A stretch of DNA of 64,000 nt from Exiguobacterium sp. s146 (GCF_018618415.1 NZ_JACSMA010000001.1:1116001-1180000); one strand, 5' to 3'; positions 34,800-43,731 are shown, counted from the stretch's first letter. The notes: generated from the letters alone by a model not told the origin. Made by a program: numbers and translations.

Positions 34800-34843
34800 A
34801 AAAGACGCGGCCACAATGTGATATGGCCGCGTCTTTTCATTTT
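34800..34843. terminator. bidirectional terminator downstream of msrA
   Basis: Stem AAAAGACGCGGCCA / TGGCCGCGTCTTTT of 14 bp with a 10-base loop. The GC-rich stem is host-like and marks the right edge of the AT-rich insert. Confidence 0.9.
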
Positions 34844-34855
34844 CAATTATAATGA

Positions 34856-35383
34856 TTAGACCTTTTCCGCCCACGCTACATCTATAAATTCATCACGCCC
34901 TGAAATAGCGCGATCTTCCTTATAGTGTTTTGGATTCTTCTTATGGAAATCTTGATGGTACTCCTCGGCCGGATAGAACACATCAGCCGGCAAGATTTTC
35001 GTGACGATTGGCTGTTTGAAGCGTCCGCTCGCCGCGAGCTCGTCCCGGCTCTTCTCGGCCGCGATGCGCTGCTCCTCAGTATGATAGAAGATGGCCGGCG
35101 CATATTGGCTGCCTCGGTCTTGGAACTGGCCGCCGTCGTCGGTCGGGTCGGTCTGAATCCAATACAGTTCGAGCAGTCGCTCATATGCGAACAGCGTCGG
35201 ATCGAACGTGATCTCGACGACCTCGTAGTGTCCCGTCGTCCCTGTCTTCACTTGTTCATACGTCGGGTCGTCGACGTGACCTCCCGTATAACCCGATACG
35301 ATCGATTCGATGCCGGGTTGTTCCTCGAACGGCGTCACCATGCACCAAAAACACCCACCTGCGAATGTTGCTTTCTCCATCAT
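34856..35383 (-). CDS. msrA: peptide-methionine (S)-S-oxide reductase MsrA
   Basis: A 175-aa MsrA with the catalytic GGCFWC (Cys11) near the N-terminus, [32 protein letters not shown] and [14 protein letters not shown]. It repairs oxidised methionine in proteins using thioredoxin. The first of two adjacent ATG codons, five bases past AAGGGGGA, is used. The longer frame to 35533 is an artefact, since that DNA is the SAM riboswitch. Confidence 0.94.
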   Translation of the reverse strand: MMEKATFAGGCFWCMVTPFEEQPGIESIVSGYTGGHVDDPTYEQVKTGTTGHYEVVEITFDPTLFAYERLLELYWIQTDPTDDGGQFQDRGSQYAPAIFYHTEEQRIAAEKSRDELAASGRFKQPIVTKILPADVFYPAEEYHQDFHKKNPKHYKEDRAISGRDEFIDVAWAEKV

Positions 35384-35407
35384 GTTGTCCCCCTTATGCT
35401 CATTCCC

Positions 35408-35545
35408 AAAAAAAAGCGCCCATGTCATCGACATGAGCGCTCTGTCATATCGGCCAAGGCTTACGCCTTGCTGGAAGTAGCACCTTGCCGAAGCAGGTTG
35501 CTGTGAAGTCATAGAGCCAGGTCTCTCGTTCACTCAAGATATCGA
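35408..35545 (-). ncRNA. SAM-I (S-box) riboswitch with terminator, controls msrA
   Basis: Reading the minus strand: GATATCTTGAGTGAACGAGAG, the GCTCTATGACTTCACAGCAACCTG core, AAGGTGCTACTTCCAGCAAG, and GATATGA closing the aptamer. It is followed by the terminator AGCGCTCATGTC-GAT-GACATGGGCGCT and eight T. S-box RNAs terminate transcription when SAM is high. The hairpin ends 25 bp before the msrA start. Confidence 0.93.
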
Positions 35546-35563
35546 TATGTAGTTGGTGACAGC

Positions 35564-35593
35564 ATCATACCATCTGTCTCGAAGTGACGTCAA
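35564..35593 (-). promoter_or_regulatory. promoter of the SAM riboswitch-msrA transcript
   Basis: Minus strand TTGACG (35588-35593), 18-bp spacer, TATGAT (35564-35569). The -35 overlaps the stop codon of the small membrane protein gene upstream. Confidence 0.8.
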
Positions 35594-35751
35594 CGATTTG
35601 ATGTTCGTCGGAGTTGCAGCAAAGTGGCAACGATAATCAAAACGATGAGCCCGATTGAGATTGGCCAGACGAACGGCTGGTCGCCGGCAAACAGTTGTAA
35701 GAAGAACAGGGCGAACACGGCAAGCAAGACAATCACGTACGAACGGTTCAT
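35590..35751 (-). CDS. 53-aa two-helix small membrane protein
   Basis: A short gene with ATG 35751 eight bases after AGGGAGG. It begins MNRSYVIVLLAVFALFFLQL (first membrane helix), has a short GDQPFVWP turn, a second helix ISIGLIVLIIVATLL and a basic QLRRTSNR tail. No family was recognised. Its stop lies in the -35 of the msrA leader promoter, so read-through could feed that transcript. Confidence 0.7.
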   Translation of the reverse strand: MNRSYVIVLLAVFALFFLQLFAGDQPFVWPISIGLIVLIIVATLLQLRRTSNR

Positions 35752-35862
35752 AGTAACCTCCCTTTTCTTTCAGTGTACCAAGTTACACATTCGTTGGCGA
35801 TCGAAAACAGGAATTCCAATCACGATAGCGAATACGAACGAGTGACCAAAGGAGGAAACAAC

Positions 35863-37266
35863 ATGACTGAACCAAACACTTATTTTGAACTCGATATCGA
35901 GACCGCCCATCGCGGATATAAAGAAGGGACGTTCACGGCGCGTGACGTGACAGCCTACTATTTGACCCGAATCGCCCAGTTGAACGACAAGCTGAGAGCG
36001 GTCATCCAAGTGAATCCGGACGCCTTGTTCGAGGCAGAAGCGGCGGATCGTGCCTATCAACGAGGCGAACGATTACCGTTGCTCGGCATCCCGGTGCTGA
36101 TCAAAGACAATGTCGAGACGGCCGGACTGATGAAGACGACGGCCGGTGCCGTCGCCCTGGCGCATCATTTCGCAGGCCGGGATGCCCACCTCGTCGAGCG
36201 CTTGCGGGCGAGCGGGGCCATCATCCTCGGGAAAGCGAATTTGTCCGAATGGGCCAACTTTTTGACCGAGGGGATGCCGAACGGTTGGAGCGGGGTCGGT
36301 GGCCAGACGCTCAATCCATATGGCGACAAGCTCGATGTCGGCGGGTCGAGTTCAGGTTCGGCATCAGCGGTCGCGGCGAACTTGACGTTACTCGCCGTCG
36401 GCAGTGAGACGAGCGGTTCGATTATCCATCCAAGCGTTCATAACGGTATCGTCGGCATCAAGCCGACCGTCGGTTTGGTTAGCCGTAGTGGCATCATACC
36501 GATCTCTCGGTCGCAGGACACGGCCGGACCGATGGCTCGGACGCTCCGGGATGCGGTGCTCGCCCTTGAGGCGATGGTCGGGGAAGACCCGGCAGACCCG
36601 GCGACGACGCACCTTCCGGTCGGACCGCCGTATCGCACGTGTCTCGATGAACGCCAAGCGGTCGGGATGCGTGTCGGGGTCGTCAAGACCGATTTGTCGG
36701 AAGAAGAGCAGGCGCTCTACGACGAAGCGATCGCCTTGCTGAAACAGAGCGGCATCGAGGTCGTCACCGTCGACTTGCCGTCCAAAGCAGGGCTCGACCA
36801 AGGCGATATCTTGTATCATGAGTTCAAGCTCGGGATTGAGGCATATCTCGCCTCGACGACGCTCCCGTTCGAGACGCTGTCGGATTTAATCAACTGGAAC
36901 AACAGCCATACAGAGTCAATCCCGCACGGACAGAAGACGTTCGAGAAAGCGGAACATCACTCAGGTCGCTTGATTGAGGCCGCCTATTTGACGCGGAGAC
37001 TCGATGACGTCTATCACGCCAAGACGGACGGTATCGACCGATTGTTGGCCGAGCAGGGACTCCATGCACTCGTTTTGCCGCATGACCACAATTACGACAT
37101 GGCGGCGAAAGCTGGGCATCCGACCATCACCATCCCGTATCGCTTGAAAGCGAGCGGAGCCCCGTTCGGTCTGTCGTTCACCGGGACGAGCTATGCTGAA
37201 CGCGACTTGATTCGTCTCGCCTATGCGTTCGAGTGTCATGTGACACGTCCCGTCCCACCGTTATAA
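35863..37266 (+). CDS. amidase signature family protein
   Basis: A 467-aa amidase with the Ser-cisSer-Lys triad: Lys81 in VLIKDNVETAG, the glycine/serine loop GGSSSGSASAVAANL (cis-Ser about 162) and the nucleophile region GSETSGSIIHP (Ser186). GatA-type GIVGIKPTVGLVSRSGIIP follows. No gatB or gatC adjoins it, so it is a stand-alone amidase that hydrolyses an unknown amide. ATG 35863 follows AAAGGAGGAAAC. Confidence 0.9.
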   Translation: MTEPNTYFELDIETAHRGYKEGTFTARDVTAYYLTRIAQLNDKLRAVIQVNPDALFEAEAADRAYQRGERLPLLGIPVLIKDNVETAGLMKTTAGAVALAHHFAGRDAHLVERLRASGAIILGKANLSEWANFLTEGMPNGWSGVGGQTLNPYGDKLDVGGSSSGSASAVAANLTLLAVGSETSGSIIHPSVHNGIVGIKPTVGLVSRSGIIPISRSQDTAGPMARTLRDAVLALEAMVGEDPADPATTHLPVGPPYRTCLDERQAVGMRVGVVKTDLSEEEQALYDEAIALLKQSGIEVVTVDLPSKAGLDQGDILYHEFKLGIEAYLASTTLPFETLSDLINWNNSHTESIPHGQKTFEKAEHHSGRLIEAAYLTRRLDDVYHAKTDGIDRLLAEQGLHALVLPHDHNYDMAAKAGHPTITIPYRLKASGAPFGLSFTGTSYAERDLIRLAYAFECHVTRPVPPL

Positions 37267-37335
37267 GAACGTTGCACCGGTCGTCCACGTCCGCTACAAT
37301 GGTACGTATGCGGATTGAAGAAAGGACAGATAGCA

Positions 37336-38397
37336 ATGAAACCATCTATATACGGGCTGACATTCGATCAGCTGACGGAAGCGTGCGTCTCTTGGGGATA
37401 CAGCGCCTTCCACGCGAGACAAATCTGGGACTCGCTCTATATCGACCGAGTCAAACACATCGAGGAAATCTCGGTACGGGCCGAGGTGCGTGAGGCGCTC
37501 GCCGCCGAATACGTCATCTCGACACAAGACCTGTTCGTCAAACAAGAAGCGGGCGACGGGACGGTCAAATTTTTACTTAAACTGCACGACGGACACTATA
37601 TCGAGACCGTGCTCATGCGTCATAAATACGGACGTTCGGTCTGTGTGACGACGCAAGTCGGCTGCAACATTGGCTGTAGCTTCTGCGCGAGCGGTCTCTT
37701 GAAGAAGACACGTGATTTGACGGCCGGCGAAGTCGTCGAACAAATCATGACCGTCCAACATTATTTGGACGAGGTCGGGGAAGGTGCCCGCGTCAGCCAT
37801 ATCGTCGTCATGGGAATCGGGGAACCGTTTGATAACTTTGACAACTTGGTCGATTTCCTCCGTGTCGTCAAAGATGAGCGCGGACTCGCCATCGCACCAC
37901 GTAAAATCAACGTGTCGACGAGCGGGCTCGCCGACAAGATTTACAAGTTCGCGGATCTCGACCTGCGCATCAATTTGGCGTTGTCGCTTCACGCCCCGAA
38001 CGATGCGCTCCGGACGCAAATCATGAAAATCAACCGAGCGTTCCCGCTCGACAAACTCATGCCGGCCATCCGGTATTACGTCGAGAAGACGAACAAACGG
38101 ATCACGTTCGAGTACATCTTGCTCTCGAAAGTGAACGATTTGCCGGAGCACGCCGAGGAACTCGCCGACTTGATTGATGACATTAAAGACAAGTCGTACG
38201 TCAACTTGATTCCGTACAACCCGGTCAACGAGCATATCCAGTATGAGCGGAGCACGTCCGAGGACATCATGGCGTTTTACGACGTCTTGAAGAAACGGGG
38301 CATCAATACCGGTGTCCGCCTCGAGCACGGTACCGACATCGATGCGGCCTGTGGCCAGTTGCGCAGCAAGCACATGAACGTCGAAGGCGCCAAATGA
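37336..38397 (+). CDS. rlmN: 23S rRNA (adenine2503-C2)-methyltransferase RlmN
   Basis: A 353-aa radical-SAM enzyme. The iron-sulfur ligands are Cys110, Cys114 and Cys117 in [33 protein letters not shown] and a C-terminal Cys in [10 protein letters not shown], which takes part in methyl transfer, are also present. It methylates A2503 of 23S rRNA and A37 of some tRNAs. There is no Cfr-specific sequence cue; it is placed as RlmN on context and length. ATG 37336 is preferred over 37315. Confidence 0.94.
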   Translation: MKPSIYGLTFDQLTEACVSWGYSAFHARQIWDSLYIDRVKHIEEISVRAEVREALAAEYVISTQDLFVKQEAGDGTVKFLLKLHDGHYIETVLMRHKYGRSVCVTTQVGCNIGCSFCASGLLKKTRDLTAGEVVEQIMTVQHYLDEVGEGARVSHIVVMGIGEPFDNFDNLVDFLRVVKDERGLAIAPRKINVSTSGLADKIYKFADLDLRINLALSLHAPNDALRTQIMKINRAFPLDKLMPAIRYYVEKTNKRITFEYILLSKVNDLPEHAEELADLIDDIKDKSYVNLIPYNPVNEHIQYERSTSEDIMAFYDVLKKRGINTGVRLEHGTDIDAACGQLRSKHMNVEGAK

Positions 38398-38399
38398 CA

Positions 38400-38437
38400 G
38401 CTACTCCTTGAATCACGTGATTCAAGGAGTTTTTTTG
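38400..38437 (+). terminator. terminator after rlmN
   Basis: Perfect inverted repeat CTCCTTGAATCACGTGATTCAAGGAG (first arm CTCCTTGAATCAC) followed by seven T. Confidence 0.93.
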
Positions 38438-38550
38438 TCTTGGCCGACGTTTTTTCAGTTGCCCGGTTGCTATTTTGGGAAATGTTGAATAGAGATGGCC
38501 CCCTCAGGGAATAGTCACTTGAAATCAATGTAGAGAGTGGAGGCAATTCA

Positions 38551-39432
38551 ATGGAGACAGTAAACGCTGCGTTGTGGATTCGAGTTCGAAATACGCTTGG
38601 GGAAGGCCCGTGTTGGGATGCGGAACTGAAACGCTTCTATTGGGTCGATATCGAGGGACATACACTGTGGTGGTACGATGAGAAAGAGGATGAGCTGTCG
38701 TCGTTCGATATGGGGCAACAGATCGGATTTGCGGTCCCGAAAGTGACGGACGGTGTCGTCGTCGGCTTGAAAGATGGGATTTATGAGTGGGACGAGACGT
38801 CAAAAGAGCTCGATAAAATCGTCGAACTCGACGACCCGGAAGGAAAACTTCGGTTCAATGACGGGAAAGCCGACCCGTACGGACGCATCTTCGCCGGGAC
38901 GCTGCATCTGGAGGACGAAGATGAGCAGGCGACGCTATACCGCCTGAATCGCGATGGCACGACCGAGGTCATGCTGAGCGAGTTGACATTGTCGAACGGA
39001 CTGACATGGTCACCCGACCATTCGACGTTCTATCATATCGATACACCGACCGAGACGGTCCGTAAGTACGCGTTCGACTTGAAGACGGGGACGCTCGGCG
39101 AAGGGGAGGCCATCATCGATTTCACGGTCGAGGAAGGGTTCCCGGACGGCATGACATCCGATGAGGAAGGATTCTTATGGATTGCCCACTTTGCCGGCGG
39201 CCGCGTCTCGCGCTGGAACCCGAACACAGGGGAAAAAGTGCTCGAGGTGCTCGTGCCGGCCCCGAACGTCACGTCGTGCTGTTTCGTCGGTGATGATTTG
39301 AACCAACTCGCCATCACGACGGCTCGTGAGGGGATGGATGACGAGGCGCTCAACGCCCATCCGGACGCGGGGTCGGTCTTTAAAATCGATACAGACGTGA
39401 AAGGGATGCCGCTCTATCGGTTTGGACGATAA
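38551..39432 (+). CDS. SMP-30/gluconolactonase family protein
   Basis: A 293-aa six-bladed beta-propeller lactonase. Seen are LGEGPCWDAELKRFYWVDI (the metal-binding Glu in GEGP), RFNDGKADPYGRIFAGT, LSNGLTWSPDHSTFYHIDT and FPDGMTSDEEGFLWIAHFAGG with the catalytic Asp in the DGM segment. Family members hydrolyse sugar lactones with a divalent metal. The substrate is unknown. It may be co-transcribed with the small protein 12 bp downstream. Confidence 0.88.
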   Translation: METVNAALWIRVRNTLGEGPCWDAELKRFYWVDIEGHTLWWYDEKEDELSSFDMGQQIGFAVPKVTDGVVVGLKDGIYEWDETSKELDKIVELDDPEGKLRFNDGKADPYGRIFAGTLHLEDEDEQATLYRLNRDGTTEVMLSELTLSNGLTWSPDHSTFYHIDTPTETVRKYAFDLKTGTLGEGEAIIDFTVEEGFPDGMTSDEEGFLWIAHFAGGRVSRWNPNTGEKVLEVLVPAPNVTSCCFVGDDLNQLAITTAREGMDDEALNAHPDAGSVFKIDTDVKGMPLYRFGR

Positions 39433-39444
39433 GGAGGTAAGGAG

Positions 39445-39708
39445 ATGGTAAAGCGATTGCTCGTTCGTGCAGGCATCGGTTTGGCACTCGCGGCAGTGGC
39501 CCGGGTCGGGATCCAAAAACTATTGGATGCGAACCGGGAAGACGACCACACATATTTAAATCCGCGCTGGGACGAGGCCCCGAGTGTCGATGCCGATAAG
39601 GATGAGGATGAGGTCGGTCTGACACAACTCGATTCGATTTATCGGGCCGAATGGCAGGCGAACGCGTATCCCCGCTCCGAGGCGGAACGGAAGGCGTTGG
39701 AAGAGTAA
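39445..39708 (+). CDS. small membrane-anchored acidic protein
   Basis: An 87-aa protein with an N-terminal hydrophobic helix (LLVRAGIGLALAAVARVGI) after two basic residues and a strongly acidic cytosolic or surface tail (DADKDEDEVGLTQLD). The site GGAGGTAAGGAG precedes its ATG. Not recognised. Confidence 0.6.
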   Translation: MVKRLLVRAGIGLALAAVARVGIQKLLDANREDDHTYLNPRWDEAPSVDADKDEDEVGLTQLDSIYRAEWQANAYPRSEAERKALEE

Positions 39709-39714
39709 GGGGAG

Positions 39715-39747
39715 CGAGCACGTCCGGAAACGGGCGTGTTTTTTTCT
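39715..39747 (+). terminator. terminator before the zinc GTPase gene
   Basis: Stem GCACGTCCG / CGGGCGTGT with GAAA loop and seven T. Confidence 0.82.
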
Positions 39748-39775
39748 TGACAAGACAAAGCCGACCCGTCATTAT
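39747..39775 (+). promoter_or_regulatory. promoter of the CobW-family gene
   Basis: TTGACA (39747-39752), 17-bp spacer, CATTAT (39770-39775), with the Zur box immediately downstream. Confidence 0.65.
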
Positions 39776-39777
39776 CT

Positions 39778-39798
39778 AAAAAGTAATGATTACGATTT
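39778..39798 (+). promoter_or_regulatory. Zur operator
   Basis: The 21-bp AAAAAGTAATGATTACGATTT agrees with the Bacillus Zur consensus AAATCGTAATnATTACGATTT at all but two of the defined positions. It covers the likely transcription start, so Zur with zinc should repress the GTPase gene. Confidence 0.83.
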
Positions 39799-39811
39799 AG
39801 GGGTGGTATTT

Positions 39812-41005
39812 ATGAATCGAATTCCAATCACGGTGCTATCCGGTTATTTAGGGAGCGGCAAGACGACGTTGATGAATCATCTGTTGAACAACCGTATCGG
39901 CAAGAAATATGCGGTCATCGTCAACGACATGAGCGAGCTGAACATTGACGAACGGTTGATCAAGCAGGGCGGTTTCTCGCGGACGGACGAAAAATTGGTC
40001 GAGTTATCGAACGGCTGCATTTGTTGCACGCTCCGTGAGGATCTGCTCGAAGCGGTGCAGGACATCACGAAAGACCGTGATCTCGACGGGATTATCATCG
40101 AATCATCCGGCATCTCAGAACCGATTCCGGTCGCTCAAACGTTTACATACGTCGATGACGCCCTCGGCATCGACTTGACGAACCGTGTCTATATCGATGC
40201 GATGGTGACGGTCGTCGATGCATATAGGTTCTTGAAAGACTTCAATTCGGGCGAGTCGCTCCACGAGCGCAAACAAGCCATTGATGAGACGGACGTGCGC
40301 GAAGTCGTCGACCTGCTCGTCGATCAAATCGAATTCGCGGACATCATCGTCTTAAACAAAGCGGACCGTGTGACCGAGTCGGAACTGGCCGAGATGGCCG
40401 GGCTGTTAAAGGCGCTCAATCCAACCGCCAAGCTGTTGACGTCGGTCCACGCGAATGTTGAATTGACCGAATTGCTCGACGTCAACCTGTTCGATTTCGA
40501 GCAGGCGATGCACGCCGCCGGCTGGATTCAAGAGCTCGAGGCAGAAGAACATACTCCGGAGACAGAAGAATACGGCATCAGCTCGTTCGTCTACCGTCGA
40601 CGGCGCCCGTTTCATCCGGCGCGGCTCCACGCCTGGATTGAAACGTTCCCGGAACAGGTCGTCCGTGCCAAGGGCTTCTTATGGATCGCGTCCCGGAACG
40701 ACCTCGCTTGCCTCTTCTCGCAGGCCGGTTACGCCTCGACGCTCGAACACGCGGGACGTTGGCTTGCGACGCTGCCGGAAGAGGAGCGTCGCCTCATGTT
40801 CGCGGCAGAACCCGAGCTCGCCGCCGATTACGTCGAACCGTACGGAGATCGCCAGACAGAGCTCGTCTTGATTGGACAGCGGATGGAGCGTGCGGCGATT
40901 GAGGCCGGGCTCGACACGTGTCTGTTGACGGATGCGGAGATGGCTTCTGACTGGACGACGTTGCACGACACGCTTCCGGGAAATGGTATCGTGACTTTCT
41001 CATAA
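39812..41005 (+). CDS. zagA: zinc-responsive CobW/COG0523 GTPase (ZagA/YciC type)
   Basis: A 397-aa G3E GTPase metallochaperone. Walker A is GYLGSGKTTL, the zinc-binding GCICC lies in SNGCICCTLRED, the Walker B-type IIESSGISEP follows, and NKAD gives guanine specificity. The CobW C-terminal domain starts at SSFVYRRRRPFHP. The Zur operator and the size matching Bacillus YciC/ZagA support a role in delivering zinc to essential enzymes under zinc starvation. ATG 39812 is preferred over GTG 39803. Confidence 0.87.
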   Translation: MNRIPITVLSGYLGSGKTTLMNHLLNNRIGKKYAVIVNDMSELNIDERLIKQGGFSRTDEKLVELSNGCICCTLREDLLEAVQDITKDRDLDGIIIESSGISEPIPVAQTFTYVDDALGIDLTNRVYIDAMVTVVDAYRFLKDFNSGESLHERKQAIDETDVREVVDLLVDQIEFADIIVLNKADRVTESELAEMAGLLKALNPTAKLLTSVHANVELTELLDVNLFDFEQAMHAAGWIQELEAEEHTPETEEYGISSFVYRRRRPFHPARLHAWIETFPEQVVRAKGFLWIASRNDLACLFSQAGYASTLEHAGRWLATLPEEERRLMFAAEPELAADYVEPYGDRQTELVLIGQRMERAAIEAGLDTCLLTDAEMASDWTTLHDTLPGNGIVTFS

Positions 41006-41009
41006 ACCG

Positions 41010-41038
41010 TTTACAAACGCGAAGTGTTCGTCTATACT
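41010..41038 (+). promoter_or_regulatory. promoter of the TPP riboswitch transcript
   Basis: TTTACA (41010-41015), 17-bp spacer, TATACT (41033-41038), immediately after the upstream stop codon. Confidence 0.85.
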
Positions 41039-41069
41039 TCTCGTTGCATAGACAACCGCATACATTGGA

Positions 41070-41157
41070 CTACACTAGGGGTGCTTCGGCTGAGATGTGA
41101 GCATGGCTCCGATCCCTTATGACTCGATCCGGGTAATACCGGCGTGAGGAAGTGTGG
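41070..41157 (+). ncRNA. TPP (THI-box) riboswitch
   Basis: The aptamer has P1 CTACACT/AGTGTGG, the GGGGTGC...GGCTGAGATG segment and the highly conserved CCTTATGACTCGATCCGGGTAATACCGGCG stretch split across the thi-box. It is followed by a terminator at 41193-41221, so binding of thiamine pyrophosphate should stop transcription of ykoFEDC. Confidence 0.96.
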
Positions 41158-41192
41158 CACTTTTTCTAATGAATTTGTAAATTGGACGAGTG

Positions 41193-41221
41193 GCCGCATT
41201 CTCATGGATGCGGCTTTTTTG
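41193..41221 (+). terminator. riboswitch-controlled terminator
   Basis: Stem GCCGCATTC / GGATGCGGC and six T between the TPP aptamer and ykoF. Confidence 0.9.
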
Positions 41222-41248
41222 TGCATACATAACAAGGGGGAATAGAAC

Positions 41249-41842
41249 ATGAACAACCAATGTGGAACGAGCCCGATTGTCGGGTTCCGCTTTACGCTGA
41301 GCCCGATGACGTCTGATTTTGTGAGCGTCATCAAGGGGGCATTGAAAGAGACGGATTTGCAAAACGTTTGGCGTCATACCGACGATGTCTCGACGGTCAT
41401 CCGTGGACGGAGTGAGCATGTGTTCGATGTGGCCAAAGCCGTCCTGTCACATGCGACGAAGACGGGGACCCACGTCTCGATGAGCGGGACGTTCTCAGTC
41501 GGCTGTCCAGGAGATACAATGGGAGACAATCTGCTCGACGTGACGACAGAGCCTGTGAACGGCAGAGTCCGTGCGCAATACGTCTCTTCACAATTCGCAC
41601 TCTATCCGCTCGGTGACACGCAGTATATGGATATTATTTATGAGGAGATTGCGTTTGCAAAGGAGCGCGGCGTGTTTAATGATTCGATGCACTATGCCTC
41701 TGGAATTCACGGCCAGATTGAGCCGGTGTTCGCATTTTACGAGGCGACATTTAATCGGGTTCGTGAGAAAACGAGCCACGTTGTCATGACGGTCACGTTC
41801 AGTGTGAACAGTCCGTCACATGAGGGACGTACGAATGCTTAA
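41249..41842 (+). CDS. ykoF: YkoF, thiamine/HMP-binding protein
   Basis: A 197-aa protein with two YKOF/Tiguar repeats (the first starts GFRFTLSPMTSDFVSVI, the second QFALYPLGDTQYMDIIYEEIA). YkoF binds thiamine precursors (hydroxymethylpyrimidine or thiamine) in the cytosol and is always tied to the ykoEDC transporter. It is the first gene of the TPP-controlled operon; its stop overlaps the start of ykoE by 8 bp. Confidence 0.92.
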   Translation: MNNQCGTSPIVGFRFTLSPMTSDFVSVIKGALKETDLQNVWRHTDDVSTVIRGRSEHVFDVAKAVLSHATKTGTHVSMSGTFSVGCPGDTMGDNLLDVTTEPVNGRVRAQYVSSQFALYPLGDTQYMDIIYEEIAFAKERGVFNDSMHYASGIHGQIEPVFAFYEATFNRVREKTSHVVMTVTFSVNSPSHEGRTNA

Positions 41843-42410
41843 ATCGTGGAAGCTAAAAGAAATCGTCTTGTTGGCCATATTGTCGGTCGTGTTCGCTGTC
41901 GTTTATTTGGCGTTCGTCCATGTCGGAAATCTATGGGCCGGCTTGATTGGCCCGATCGCGTACGAGTGGATCTTCGGCATCTGGTTCATCGTCTCGATTA
42001 TTGCGGCTTACATCATTCGCAAGCCTGGCGCTGCGTTGTTGTCAGAAGTGCTAGCGGCATCGATTGAAATGATGATTGGCAATGCCATTGGACCGCGTAT
42101 CATTCTCGTCGGAATCATTCAAGGGCTAGGGGCCGAGGCCGCGTTCGCGGTCACTGGGTACAGAAGGTATGACCTATGGGTACTCATGTTGGCTGGATTC
42201 GGTGCGGCCGTGACAAGTTTTGCCTATACATACGTCATGGGTGGGCTCGCTGCCCTCAGTCCGACGTACGTGGCGACGATGTTCGCACTGCGCGCAACGA
42301 GTGGGATGCTCATTGCCGGGGTAGGCGGTAAGATTTTGAGTGACTTGTTGCTTCGGACGGGTGCACTTGAAGGATATGCTGTCGCTCGTCAGGGACGTGT
42401 GCATGGTTGA
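41835..42410 (+). CDS. ykoE: YkoE, ECF transporter substrate-specific component
   Basis: A 191-aa membrane S-component with about six helices, with LAFVHVGNLWAGLIGPIAYEWIFGIWFI and EVLAASIEMMIGN typical of YkoE. It binds the thiamine precursor in the membrane. ATG 41835 follows GAGGGA, whereas ATG 41820 lacks a site. The 3' end overlaps ykoD by 8 bp. Confidence 0.92.
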   Translation: MLKSWKLKEIVLLAILSVVFAVVYLAFVHVGNLWAGLIGPIAYEWIFGIWFIVSIIAAYIIRKPGAALLSEVLAASIEMMIGNAIGPRIILVGIIQGLGAEAAFAVTGYRRYDLWVLMLAGFGAAVTSFAYTYVMGGLAALSPTYVATMFALRATSGMLIAGVGGKILSDLLLRTGALEGYAVARQGRVHG

Positions 42411-43731
42411 GGCAGAACAGCTGGCGTTCCGCTATCCGGACAAACCGTGCGAGGTATTGACGGACATCACGCTTCAATTGACGGCTGGAAGGACGCTCAT
42501 CACCGGGGCGAGCGGATCAGGGAAATCGACATTGTTCTCGTTGATGAATCGTCTGTATCCAGATAACTGTGATGGGATTGTGACGGGCAAACTGCACTTG
42601 TTTAATCGTTCTTATGATGTGTATGAAGCAGGTGAGGTAAACCGTCGTGTCGGGACAGTGTTTCAAGATCCAGATAGTCAGTTCGTCATGCAGACGGTGG
42701 AGGAAGAATTGATTTTTACGCTCGAAAACTTTGGCGTGCCCAGGGAGGAGATGATGCCTAAAGTGGTTGCGATGTTAGAAACGTTGCGCTTGACCGACTA
42801 TCGCCACCGGACCATCCATGATCTGTCGGGAGGAGAGAAGCAACAAATCGCCGTCGCCTGTGCGTTGATAGGACGACCGGAATGGCTCTTACTCGATGAG
42901 CCGCTCGCACACCTCGATCCTGAGACGGCCAAACGTTTCGTGCATTGGCTCGACACCGTCGCGCAGACGGTAAACGTTGTCGTCATCGAACATCGACCAT
43001 TCATTTGGGGTGGGTTTTTCGACAGAGAGGTGGGGCTCGTGAACGGGCGCGTCAGCTATGACGGACCGTTCGTTGCTCGCCCGGACTATACCTTCTCGCC
43101 GATTATGGTCAAACGAGGCAAAGAAATGTTATTTCACGTACCGCAATTGGAACGAAATACATTTAAACTAGCAACGAGCGAGGTAAGCATCGGCGAGGGT
43201 GACCTCATTGCCGTCCTCGGTCGAAACGGAAGTGGGAAGTCGACTTGGCTGAGAAGTCTCGCTCGCCATCATCGTGAAGTCGGACTCGTCCCACAATCTC
43301 CGGCACATCTGTTTATCACGAATGATGTGACACGTGAACTCGCATATAATCATAACCGACCAATCGAGGACATCATGGAACGGCTCGGGCTTGGGTCGTT
43401 GCGGGATGACCACCCGCTTTCGCTGAGCCACGGTCAAAAACGAAGGCTCGCCATCGGCGTGATGATGCTCTCGGGTAAACAGCTCATCGCGTTTGATGAG
43501 CCGACTGCCGGACAAGATGAGGAATCGCTTCGTGCGCTCTATGAGTTAATGGCTGAACGAACTCGCGCCGGCCAGACGGTTTTGTTTGTGACGCATGATC
43601 TTAGTTTCGCCCGAATTGCGAACACCTTCTATTTGATGCGTGGTGGGAACTTGAGCGGACCATATGATGACTCACTTTGGGATGAGACAGAATTACTACA
43701 ATCTCACGGCTTATTGCTGGAGGAATCGTGA
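42403..43731 (+). CDS. ykoD: YkoD, double ATPase of the thiamine-precursor ECF transporter
   Basis: A 442-aa protein with two fused ABC ATPase domains. First: Walker A GASGSGKST, signature LSGGEKQQ, Walker B LLLDEP. Second: Walker A GRNGSGKST, signature LSHGQKRR, Walker B IAFDEP. It drives ykoE/ykoC uptake from the cytosolic face. It starts inside ykoE and its stop overlaps the ykoC start. Confidence 0.92.
   Translation: MVEAEQLAFRYPDKPCEVLTDITLQLTAGRTLITGASGSGKSTLFSLMNRLYPDNCDGIVTGKLHLFNRSYDVYEAGEVNRRVGTVFQDPDSQFVMQTVEEELIFTLENFGVPREEMMPKVVAMLETLRLTDYRHRTIHDLSGGEKQQIAVACALIGRPEWLLLDEPLAHLDPETAKRFVHWLDTVAQTVNVVVIEHRPFIWGGFFDREVGLVNGRVSYDGPFVARPDYTFSPIMVKRGKEMLFHVPQLERNTFKLATSEVSIGEGDLIAVLGRNGSGKSTWLRSLARHHREVGLVPQSPAHLFITNDVTRELAYNHNRPIEDIMERLGLGSLRDDHPLSLSHGQKRRLAIGVMMLSGKQLIAFDEPTAGQDEESLRALYELMAERTRAGQTVLFVTHDLSFARIANTFYLMRGGNLSGPYDDSLWDETELLQSHGLLLEES

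Noticed and set aside
35384-35533. N-terminal extension of MsrA
   Set aside because: The DNA is the SAM riboswitch and terminator; MsrA homology begins at the ATG after AAGGGGGA.
37573-38373. Long minus-strand frame opposite rlmN
   Set aside because: Shadow of the radical-SAM enzyme gene; composition is that of an antisense frame.
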